A stretch of DNA of 10,572 bases from contig CAZEIW010000109.1 of assembly GCA_964512305.1 (NCBI GenBank), forward strand, positions 1-10,572, written 5' to 3'. The notes under the pieces were generated by a model. That model was not told where the DNA came from. It ran no database searches and saw only the letters and a program-made list of their open reading frames with translations. The translations under genes and the position numbers were made by a program. Of this stretch, positions 1-7,565 are shown piece by piece. The first letter of the stretch is position 1. Every line of letters starts with the position of its first letter. Source of the stretch: CAZEIW01 sp964512305. Lineage in GTDB: Bacteria; Pseudomonadota; Gammaproteobacteria; Burkholderiales; Burkholderiaceae_F.

Positions 1-318
1 AAGCGGCGCGGCGGCGACCTTTCCGGCGGCCAGCAGCAGCAGCTGGCGATCGGCCGCGCGCTGGTCGCCGCGCCGCGGATGCTGATCCTCGACGAACCGA
101 CCGAGGGGATCCAGCCGTCGATCATCAAGGAGATCGGCGCCGTGATCCGCAGCCTGGTGAGCGAGAGCAAAATGGCGGTGCTGCTGGTGGAGCAGTACTA
201 CGACTTCGCGGTGGCGCTGGCGGACCGCTACGCGGTGATGTCGCGCGGCCAGATCACGCATGCCGGGCGCGGTTCGGAGATGAATCAGAACAATGTGCGG
301 TCGCTGATCGCGATCTGA
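1..318 (+). CDS. urtE: Urea ABC transporter ATP-binding subunit UrtE, C-terminal part (5'-truncated by window edge)
   Basis: This is the last 105 residues of an ABC ATPase; the reading frame is open from base 1, so the start lies upstream of the window. Visible motifs are the ABC signature LSGGQQQQLAIGRAL (partial residues 8-21), Walker B with catalytic Glu in LILDEP (28-33), the D-loop, and the switch position as Gln in VEQ (63-65), which is usual for the LivF/UrtE branch. The motif EPTEGIQPS is typical of UrtE rather than amino-acid LivF. The family is cytoplasmic and works as a pair with UrtD, energising import of urea through UrtBC with binding protein UrtA. The urease genes follow after 49 bases, which supports urea as the substrate and suggests a joint transcript. 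The amino-acid importer LivF is the alternative, made unlikely by this context. Confidence 0.93.
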   Translation, partial: KRRGGDLSGGQQQQLAIGRALVAAPRMLILDEPTEGIQPSIIKEIGAVIRSLVSESKMAVLLVEQYYDFAVALADRYAVMSRGQITHAGRGSEMNQNNVRSLIAI

Positions 319-325
319 GCTCCGA

Positions 326-342
326 GGCCCGCGCCGCGGGCC
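326..342. other. GC-rich hairpin between urtE and ureD
   Basis: A perfect 7-base stem (GGCCCGC at 326-332, GCGGGCC at 336-342) with a 3-base loop begins 8 bases after the urtE stop codon. No T-run follows, so it does not look like a complete intrinsic terminator. It could stabilise the upstream mRNA end or weaken read-through, but that is inference. Confidence 0.45.
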
Positions 343-345
343 ACG

Positions 346-373
346 GACGACCGATGACGGACGGCCGATGACG
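346..373 (+). repeat. 14-base tandem duplication overlapping the ureD start
   Basis: Two adjacent copies, GACGACCGATGACG (346-359) and GACGGCCGATGACG (360-373), match at 13 of 14 bases. Each carries an ATG. The second ATG (368) is the ureD start. The first (354) opens a five-codon reading frame, MTDGR, whose TGA (369-371) overlaps the ureD ATG. Confidence 0.8.
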
Positions 374-1183
374 ACGGACTCCTGGAACGCCTCGATCGAT
401 CTGTTGTACCGCTGCGTCGACGGCCGCACGCGGCTGTCCAGGCGTCACAGCGGCCCGCTGCAGGTGCAGAAGGCTCTTTATCCCGAAGGCCCGGGCCGCT
501 GCTGCCACACGGTACTGCTGCATCCGCCCGGAGGGATCGCGGGCGGCGACCGGCTGCGCATCGACGCGCGCGCGGAGGCGGGCGCGCACGCGCTCATCAC
601 CACGCCGGGGGCGACCCGCTGGTACAAGGCCGACGGCCACCCCGCGTCGCAGCAGGTACGGCTGCAGGTCGAAGGTGCGCTCGAGTGGCTGCCGCAGGAG
701 GCGATCGTGTTCGACGCCGCCGAGGTCCGCTCCGAGCTGCGGATCGAGGTCGCGGCAGGCTCGCGCGCCCTCGGCTGGGACATCGTCGCGCTGGGCCGCA
801 CCGCGTCGGGCGAGCGCTTCGAGCACGGCAGCTTCGTGCAGACGATCCGTCTGTTCGACGGCGCCGCGCTGCAATGGCTCGAGCGCACGCGCCTTGCGGG
901 CGGCGACGCGCTGCTCGAATCCCCGATCGGCCTCGACGGCTGCCCGGTATTCGGGTGCTTCTGGGCCCACGGCCCTGCCTGGAGCGACGCGCAGCTCGAG
1001 GCGCTGCGGATCGATCGTCCGGACGCGGCGCTGACGCGCATGACGTCCCGCCTGCTTTTGGGGCGCACGCTCGGGCGCACGACCATGACGGTACGCGCCG
1101 CGCTGGAGTCGTTATGGCGGGCGGTAAGGCCGCTCGTGTTCGACGGCCTGCCGGCCGCGCCGCCGCGGATCTGGGCCACCTGA
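368..1183 (+). CDS. ureD: Urease accessory protein UreD
   Basis: Encodes 271 residues, the usual length for UreD (UreH in some species). UreD binds the urease apoprotein and, with UreF and UreG, forms the cytoplasmic complex that loads nickel. Family landmarks are the N-terminal block ending in LLHPPGGIAGGDRL (about 51-64), the TTPGATRWYK stretch (78-87), the EWLPQEAIVFDAA block (106-118) and the ALGWDIVALGR segment (133-143). The start at 368 gives the normal N-terminus, although the ribosome site is weak (GACGGCCG only). The gene lies 49 bases after urtE and 68 bases before ureA, so it is probably co-transcribed with both. No truncation or frameshift is seen. Confidence 0.96.
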   Translation: MTTDSWNASIDLLYRCVDGRTRLSRRHSGPLQVQKALYPEGPGRCCHTVLLHPPGGIAGGDRLRIDARAEAGAHALITTPGATRWYKADGHPASQQVRLQVEGALEWLPQEAIVFDAAEVRSELRIEVAAGSRALGWDIVALGRTASGERFEHGSFVQTIRLFDGAALQWLERTRLAGGDALLESPIGLDGCPVFGCFWAHGPAWSDAQLEALRIDRPDAALTRMTSRLLLGRTLGRTTMTVRAALESLWRAVRPLVFDGLPAAPPRIWAT

Positions 1184-1251
1184 TGCCGCCTCCGCGGCCC
1201 GCGGCGCACCGAAGGCGTCGCGGCGCGGAGGGCATCGCGCGAGGAGGGTGC

Positions 1252-1554
1252 ATGGAGCTGACACCGAGAGAGAAGGACAAGCTGCTGATCTTCACCGCGG
1301 GCCTGCTGGCGGAGCGGCGCCGCGCCCGCGGGCTGAAGCTCAACTACCCGGAGGCGGTCGCCTTCATCAGTGCCGCGATCATGGAAGGCGCGCGCGACGG
1401 CCGCAGCGTCGCGGAGCTGATGAGCTTTGGGGCGACGCTGCTGACGCAGGACGACGTGATGGACGGCGTGGCCACGATGATTCCCGACATCCAGGTCGAG
1501 GCGACCTTCCCCGATGGCACGAAGCTCGTGACGGTCCACCAGCCGATCGCTTGA
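1252..1554 (+). CDS. ureA: Urease gamma subunit UreA
   Basis: Encodes 100 residues, matching the standard gamma subunit. It opens MELTPREKDKLLIFTAGLLA and carries the conserved KLNYPEAVAFISAAIMEGARDG block (29-50) and the VPDIQVEATFPDGTKLVT-type C-terminus, here IPDIQVEATFPDG (77-89). The start at 1252 was chosen because the family begins there and a strong ribosome site, GAGGAGG (1241-1247), sits just upstream. A longer open frame reaches back to 685 but only shadows ureD. The gamma subunit has no catalytic residues; it packs with UreB and UreC into the (alpha beta gamma)3 enzyme in the cytoplasm. ureB follows after 10 bases. Confidence 0.98.
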   Translation: MELTPREKDKLLIFTAGLLAERRRARGLKLNYPEAVAFISAAIMEGARDGRSVAELMSFGATLLTQDDVMDGVATMIPDIQVEATFPDGTKLVTVHQPIA

Positions 1555-1564
1555 GGAGGCGACG

Positions 1565-1986
1565 ATGATCCCGGGCGAGCTGCTCGCAGCGCCAGGCGAA
1601 CTCGAATTGAACGCCGGGCGCCCGATGCGCACGCTGACGGTGGCCAACACCGGCGACCGGCCGATCCAGGTCGGATCGCATTTCCACTTCTTCGAGGCCA
1701 ATGACGCGCTGCGCTTCGACCGCGCGGCGGCGCGCGGCTTCCGGCTCAACATCGCGGCCGGCACCGCGGTTCGTTTCGAGCCCGGCCAGGAGCGCGAAGT
1801 GGAACTCGTGGCGCTGGCCGGCGACCGCGTCGTTTACGGGTTCCAGGCGCGCGTGATGGGACCGCTGGACTCCGTTCGGGTTGGGCGAGCCCGACCGGCC
1901 GCCGCCGCGCCGCGGCCCGAGCCGGCCGCGAGGAAGGTTACGACGAAATCGGCGAAGAAGGCAGCGAAGAAGAAAGGCACGCACCG

Positions 1987-1990
<4 letters not shown>
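1565..1990 (+). CDS. ureB: Urease beta subunit UreB with lysine-rich C-terminal extension
   Basis: Encodes 141 residues against about 100 for a usual bacterial UreB. Residues 1-100 are a full beta subunit: MIPGELL start, GRPMRTLTVANTGDRPIQVG (18-37), the SHFHFFEAN motif (38-46), RLNIAAGTAVRFEPG (60-74) and VYGF (90-93). Residues 101-141 form an added tail rich in Ala, Pro and then Lys, with seven lysines between 124 and 137 (SAKKAAKKK is the core), resembling a histone-like basic tail. A ribosome site GAGGAGG (1553-1559) overlaps the ureA stop. The TGA overlaps the ureC ATG in an ATGA arrangement, implying translational coupling. The beta subunit is structural; the role of the tail is unknown. 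Confidence 0.97.
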
Positions 1991-3699
<1,709 letters not shown>

Positions 3700-3725
3700 T
3701 GGTTGGAGCCTACGCGAGAGGGAGT

Positions 3726-3822
3726 GTCATGGCCGGGCTTGTCCCGGCCATCCACGTCGGTGCGGGACGAAGCGCTTCGAGCCCACACCGACGTGGATCC
3801 CCGGGACAAGCCCGGGGATGAC
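3726..3822. repeat. Dispersed palindromic repeat between ureC and ureE
   Basis: Two 37-base arms, 3726-3762 and 3786-3822, are inverted copies matching at 33 of 37 bases around a 23-base centre. Each arm also folds alone: GGCCGGG-CTTGT-CCCGGCC (3731-3749) in the first and CCCCGGG-ACAAG-CCCGGGG (3799-3817) in the second. Read as protein, the repeat gives the MAGLVPAIHV and DGRDKPGHD strings often seen as false ORFs in alpha- and betaproteobacterial genomes, which identifies it as a dispersed intergenic repeat. It could act as a terminator or attenuator between the urease structural genes and ureEFG, or protect the 3' end of ureC mRNA. Confidence 0.85.
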
Positions 3823-3856
3823 GAACACTTGGGCCCGGGGATGACGAACAGTTGCG
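3811..3856 (+). repeat. 23-base tandem duplication upstream of ureE
   Basis: The unit at 3811-3833 recurs at 3834-3856 with 21 of 23 bases matching; the shared core is CCCGGGGATGACGAACA (3811-3827 and 3834-3850). The first unit is the outer edge of the palindromic repeat, so the edge was duplicated, by slippage or imperfect excision. It places the ureE start a few bases after the second copy. Confidence 0.85.
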
Positions 3857-3859
3857 GAT

Positions 3860-4429
3860 GTGCCCATGCTGCGTTTTGAGCACAAGTTCGAAAGCGAACT
3901 CGACCCGAGCCGGCGCGCGGCTTTGCCGCGCCTGCGCCTGACCTTCGATCAGCGCTGCCGCAGCCGCATTGCTGCGGTGTTCGACGACGGCACCGGCGCC
4001 GCGATCCTGCTGCCGCACGGCAGCACGCTGCGCGACAGCGACATCCTGGCCGCAACCACGGGCGAGCTTGCGAGGATCGAGTCCGCGCCCGAAGCCTTGC
4101 TGAGGGTCAGCGCGGAATCGGGCGCCGCGCTGCTGCGCGCGCTCTACCACCTCGCCAACCGCCACGTCCCGGTGCAGATCGCGCCGGACCATCTGCTGAT
4201 CGAGCCCGACCCCGTGCTGGCCCGGATGCTGCGGCATCTCGGCGCCAGGGTTGAGGAAGTCGACGCGCCGTTCGATCCCGAGCCGGGTGCGTATCACGGG
4301 CACGGAGACGGGCACCGCCACGGCACCGGCGAGTCCTCGCCCGGGGCGGCAGCCGATTCCTCCGCCGGGATCGGCGAGCAGCTCTCGATCGAGGCGCACC
4401 TCCGGGGCAGGGGGCCCGTCGGCCGATGA
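3860..4429 (+). CDS. ureE: Urease accessory protein UreE, nickel metallochaperone
   Basis: Encodes 189 residues from GTG at 3860, or 187 from ATG at 3866; neither has a clear ribosome site and the family does not decide between them. UreE is a cytoplasmic dimer that binds nickel and hands it to UreG. The N-terminal domain covers about 1-75. The C-terminal metal-binding domain has YHLANRHVPVQIAPDH (96-111), with His102 in the place of the interface nickel ligand known from Klebsiella UreE, and the family signature APFDPEPGAYHGHG (136-149). A histidine run follows, HGHGDGHRH (146-154), the usual nickel-storing tail, here with 35 further weakly conserved residues. The gap from ureC is filled by repeats. 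The TGA overlaps the ureF ATG by 4 bases. Confidence 0.94.
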   Translation: MPMLRFEHKFESELDPSRRAALPRLRLTFDQRCRSRIAAVFDDGTGAAILLPHGSTLRDSDILAATTGELARIESAPEALLRVSAESGAALLRALYHLANRHVPVQIAPDHLLIEPDPVLARMLRHLGARVEEVDAPFDPEPGAYHGHGDGHRHGTGESSPGAAADSSAGIGEQLSIEAHLRGRGPVGR

Positions 4430-5121
4430 AGCCCGCGGATGCGCGCGGCGTCACCGGGGGCGCGCGGCTGTCGGCGCTGGTGCGCGCGTTGCACCTCGCC
4501 AGCCCGGCGTTGCCGGTCGGCGGCTACGCCTACTCGCAGGGCCTCGAGCGGGCGATCGAAGACCGCCTGGTCGACGGCGAAAGCGCGGCGCTGCGATGGA
4601 TCTCGGATCTGCTGCGGCTGGGGCTGGCGCGTTTCGAGGCGCCGCTGTGGCTGCGCGCGCACGCGGCGAGCGGCGCGGGCGACGAGGCGAGCTTCGCGCG
4701 GCTCAACGCCGAGCTGCTGGCAGCGCGCGAGACCGCCGAACTGCGGGCGGAATCCAGCCAGATGGGTGCCTCGCTGGTGAAACTGTTCCCGGCGTTCGGG
4801 ATCGCGGCGCCGGCGCCGGACCCGATCGCGTATCCCGCCGCGTTCGCGTCCGCGTGCGCCGGCTTCGGCCTCGACCGCGAGGCCGGTCTCGCCGCCTACC
4901 TGTGGGCCTGGGCCGAGAACCAGGTGCTGGCCGCGATGAAGGCGCTTCCCCTCGGACAGCTCGCCGGGCAGCGCATGCTGATCGCGCTGCATGCGACGCT
5001 GGCGCAAGCGCTTGCCACGGCGCTGGAGATGCGCGACGAGGACCTCGGGTCGGCGCCTGTCCGGTTCGCGATCGTCTCTGCGCGGCACGAATTCCAGTAT
5101 TCGCGACTGTTCCGATCCTGA
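4426..5121 (+). CDS. ureF: Urease accessory protein UreF
   Basis: Encodes 231 residues, normal for UreF, an all-helical cytoplasmic protein that bridges UreD and UreG in the nickel-loading complex. Landmarks are LASPALPVGGYAYSQGLE (24-41), the block RAESSQMGASLVKLF (near 105-120), the helix with AYLWAWAENQVLAAMKALPLGQ, and the end SARHEFQYSRLFRS, which carries the conserved C-terminal Tyr-Ser-Arg-Leu-Phe-Arg-Ser motif. The ATG at 4426 overlaps the ureE stop by 4 bases. The next gene, ureG, follows after 20 bases. Nothing is truncated. Confidence 0.97.
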   Translation: MKPADARGVTGGARLSALVRALHLASPALPVGGYAYSQGLERAIEDRLVDGESAALRWISDLLRLGLARFEAPLWLRAHAASGAGDEASFARLNAELLAARETAELRAESSQMGASLVKLFPAFGIAAPAPDPIAYPAAFASACAGFGLDREAGLAAYLWAWAENQVLAAMKALPLGQLAGQRMLIALHATLAQALATALEMRDEDLGSAPVRFAIVSARHEFQYSRLFRS

Positions 5122-5141
5122 TCGTGAAGGACAAGACCGAC

Positions 5142-5771
5142 ATGCGCCGAATCTCCGAACCCCTGCGCGTCGGCGTCGGCGGGCCTGTCGGCTCCGGCAA
5201 GACGACCCTGGTCGAGCGGCTGTGCAAGCGGATGCGCGACCGCTACCGGCTGGCGGTGATCACCAACGACATCTATACCCGGGAGGATGAGCGGCTGCTG
5301 GTCGCTGCCGAGGCGTTGACCCCGGACCGGATCATGGGTGTCGAGACCGGCGGCTGTCCCCACACGGCGATTCGGGAGGACGCTTCGATCAACCTCGAGG
5401 CGGTGGACCGGATGAGCCGGCGCTTTCCGGATCTCGATCTGATCTTCATCGAATCCGGCGGCGACAATCTTGCCGCGACCTTCAGTCCCGAGCTGTCGGA
5501 CCTGACGATCTACGTGATCGACGTCGCGGGAGGCGAGAAGATCCCGAGAAAAGGCGGGCCCGGAATCACGAAGTCGGATCTGCTGGTGATCAACAAGATC
5601 GACCTGGCGCCGCATGTCGGGGCGTCGCTCGACGTGATGCGGCACGACACCGAGCGGATGCGGGGCGGGCGGCCGTATGTGATGACCAATCTGAGGACGG
5701 ACGAGGGCCTCGAGGCCGTGGTGCGGTTCATCGCCGAGAGGGGCCAGCTCGATCGTGTTGATAATAAGTAA
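5142..5771 (+). CDS. ureG: Urease accessory GTPase UreG
   Basis: Encodes 209 residues, the standard UreG length. UreG is a SIMIBI-class GTPase whose GTP-dependent dimer carries nickel to the urease apoprotein. Motifs in order: P-loop GGPVGSGKT (13-21), NDIYTREDE (42-50), the nickel-binding CPH triad Cys72-Pro73-His74 in ETGGCPHTAIRED, ESGGDN (104-109) and the guanine motif NKID (151-154). The ATG at 5142 gives the family N-terminus; an in-frame GTG at 5124 would add six residues and is less likely because it removes the GAAGG ribosome site at 5126-5130. This is the last urease gene. An AT-rich promoter begins 8 bases after its stop, so transcription is probably renewed there. Confidence 0.98.
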   Translation: MRRISEPLRVGVGGPVGSGKTTLVERLCKRMRDRYRLAVITNDIYTREDERLLVAAEALTPDRIMGVETGGCPHTAIREDASINLEAVDRMSRRFPDLDLIFIESGGDNLAATFSPELSDLTIYVIDVAGGEKIPRKGGPGITKSDLLVINKIDLAPHVGASLDVMRHDTERMRGGRPYVMTNLRTDEGLEAVVRFIAERGQLDRVDNK

Positions 5772-5814
5772 CATATAGTTGACTAAAATACCGATTATGG
5801 TTATATTTATGTTA
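5769..5814. promoter_or_regulatory. Candidate HipB operator flanking the hipBA promoter
   Basis: TAACATA (5769-5775) and its exact inverse TATGTTA (5808-5814) bracket the -35 and -10 boxes, with centres 39 bases apart. A near-direct repeat, TTATGGTTAT and TTATGTTATG, also lies at 5795-5816. HipB-type antitoxins normally repress their own promoter by binding such inverted sites. Assigning these sites to this HipB is inference. Confidence 0.45.
5779..5814 (+). promoter_or_regulatory. Strong sigma-70-type promoter of the hipBA pair, predicted leaderless
   Basis: TTGACT (5779-5784) and TATATT (5802-5807) each match the consensus at 5 of 6 bases and are 17 bases apart. The usual start point, about 7 bases after the -10 box, falls on or beside the hipB ATG at 5814, so the mRNA may have no leader. 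The stretch is markedly AT-rich within a GC-rich window. Confidence 0.75.
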
Positions 5815-6182
5815 TGTCAAAGTCATCCACCGTGGCCAGTTCACTCCCTCCCATCGCGGCGGGCGCCTTGCGGCAGCTGGGAGAGAACCTCGCCATCGCC
5901 CGCGCCCGCCGCAAGGAGCCGCAGCGCGCATGGGCGCAGCGCATCGGGGTTTCGGTACCGACCCTGATTCGACTTGAAAAGGGGGACCCCACGGTCAGCA
6001 TGGGGGCCTATGCCAGCGCCCTGTGGCTCATCGGGCGAGTGCAGGCCCTGGCCGACGTCGCGGCACCCGCGGCCGATCTCGGTGCGCTCGAGCTGGATGT
6101 CCGGGAAGCCCGCGGTCGACGCCGCCCGGTCCGTGCGCCGGCGTCCGTTTCCGCGCGGCTGCGCAGGGCGAAAACTCAATGA
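5814..6182 (+). CDS. HipB-like antitoxin, XRE-family DNA-binding protein
   Basis: Encodes 122 residues. A Cro/C1-type helix-turn-helix spans about 19-75: LGENLAIARARR, then the recognition region RAWAQRIGVSVPTLIRLEKG (38-57), then a SMGAYASALWLIG helix (62-74). The C-terminal part (about 85-122) is Arg/Ala-rich and has no recognised fold; in the family this tail contacts HipA or the DNA. The start is the only ATG near the beginning of the domain and lies at the predicted transcription start, so there is no Shine-Dalgarno sequence. The stop overlaps the next gene's ATG by 4 bases, a layout typical of toxin-antitoxin pairs. The expected role is to neutralise the HipA kinase and repress the promoter. 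Family assignment is firm; pairing is inferred from context. Confidence 0.88.
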   Translation: MSKSSTVASSLPPIAAGALRQLGENLAIARARRKEPQRAWAQRIGVSVPTLIRLEKGDPTVSMGAYASALWLIGRVQALADVAAPAADLGALELDVREARGRRRPVRAPASVSARLRRAKTQ

Positions 6183-7474
6183 GCGACGGGTACCACGTCA
6201 CCGACGAACTCACCCTGTGGTGGCTGGGTCAGCCGCGGACCCCCGTTCCCGTGGGCGTGCTGCGCCTGCTGCACGCCACGCGCGGCGTGTCGCTGCAGTA
6301 CGTCGAACCCTGGCTGCGCAATGGCTTCGCGCTGAGCGAGGATCTGCCGCTGACCGATGTCGAGCACCGCCCCGTCGAGCGCGACGCCGCGGCGGGGGCG
6401 GTCGATGACGCGCGGCCCGACCGATGGGGCGAACGCGTGGTCCGTTTCGTCGACAAGCCGCCGCGGCTGTCGCTGCTCGAGTATCTGTACTTCGCCGGTC
6501 ACGAGCGGTTCGGCGCGCTCGGGGTTTCGTCCTCGGCCCAGACCTACCTGCCGCACGGCACGGGGCCACTGCCCTCGCTGCGCGATGTGGACGAGATCCA
6601 CGAACTGGTACGCAAGGTCCTGGAAAACGAGCCCGTGCCCGAGTCCAAGCGCCGCCTGATCGCGCCGGGCGCCACGCTCGGCGGCGCTCGACCCAAAGCA
6701 CTGATCGAAATGGACGGCGCGCCGTGGGTCGTGAAGTTCGCCGAGCCCGGCGAGGCGACGGACAGTCCTCTCATCGAGCACGCCAGCATGACCCTGGCAG
6801 CCAAGGCCGGCATCCGTGTCGCACGGACACGGCCGATCCGGCTCGTCGACGGGCATGCGGTCGCCGTGCTTCGCTTCGACCGCAAAGGCAGCGGTGCGAG
6901 CATCGAGCGGCTCCACGCGCAATCGGCGCACGCGGCGCTGCGCGCCGAGGGAAGCCAGCCTGGCTATCCCGAGCTCGCGCAGCTGCTGCGCAGGCGCGCG
7001 CCGGTGCGCGATGGGACCTCGAAAGCCCACATGCGCGAACTGTTTCGCAGGATGGTGTTCAACATCCTGATGGACAACACCGACGATCATGAGAAGAACC
7101 ACGTCCTCCTTATGGACGACGCACAGCATCTGCTGCTGGCACCGGCCTTCGACGTCCTGCCCACCGGCCAGGGCCTGGGATATCAGCAGATGCGCGTCGG
7201 CCGCGACGGTGCCGACTCGACCGTCGAGAACGCGAGCTCGGAGGCGGCGCTCTTCGGATTGTCGGCCGGCGAGGCGCGGACGCAGGCCGCCCAGGTCGCC
7301 AGTGCGTGCGACCAGTGGCGATCGCACTTTGCGCAGGCGGGCGTCGGCAGCCGCGACATCGAATACCTGTCGCAATTCATCGACCGCGACTTTCTCCTGG
7401 GGCAGCGAAAGGCTCTGACCGCGAGCGGTGCCGGGCGCGAACGCGCGCCGCGAAGGCGCAAAGCGACGCGTTGA
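6179..7474 (+). CDS. HipA-family serine/threonine kinase toxin
   Basis: Encodes 431 residues, close to E. coli HipA (440). HipA kinases phosphorylate a cytosolic target, glutamyl-tRNA synthetase in E. coli, and stop growth. The N-terminal subdomain includes the family's DDARPDRWGERV motif (76-87) and FGALGVS (111-117). The ATP loop is GATLGGARPK (164-173), with the likely ATP-contacting Lys186 in WVVKF. The catalytic loop is NTDDHEKNH (300-308), catalytic Asp302, and the metal-binding Asp325 lies in APAFDV (321-326). At the position of E. coli Ser150, the inhibitory autophosphorylation site, there is Thr166. The last 20 residues are basic. The start overlaps the hipB stop (ATGA), with AGGG at 6165-6168 as a ribosome site. 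The target is not known. Confidence 0.9.
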   Translation: MSDGYHVTDELTLWWLGQPRTPVPVGVLRLLHATRGVSLQYVEPWLRNGFALSEDLPLTDVEHRPVERDAAAGAVDDARPDRWGERVVRFVDKPPRLSLLEYLYFAGHERFGALGVSSSAQTYLPHGTGPLPSLRDVDEIHELVRKVLENEPVPESKRRLIAPGATLGGARPKALIEMDGAPWVVKFAEPGEATDSPLIEHASMTLAAKAGIRVARTRPIRLVDGHAVAVLRFDRKGSGASIERLHAQSAHAALRAEGSQPGYPELAQLLRRRAPVRDGTSKAHMRELFRRMVFNILMDNTDDHEKNHVLLMDDAQHLLLAPAFDVLPTGQGLGYQQMRVGRDGADSTVENASSEAALFGLSAGEARTQAAQVASACDQWRSHFAQAGVGSRDIEYLSQFIDRDFLLGQRKALTASGAGRERAPRRRKATR

Positions 7475-7565
7475 GCCCGCCCTCGCGCCGGCGGTTGCGA
7501 GTAGCATTTGCGCGCCGCTGACGCCTTCGCAGACCATTGCCTGGATTGTCGCAGGGGATATCGAG

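Noticed and set aside
4251..5141. Upstream extension of the ureG frame across ureE and ureF
   Set aside because: The part before 5142 is an out-of-frame reading of ureE and ureF; the UreG family starts at 5142.
7475..7565. Promoter or terminator between hipA and the sensor gene
   Set aside because: Only a weak 5-base stem (CTCGC/GCGAG) and no acceptable -35/-10 pair are visible; too weak to list.
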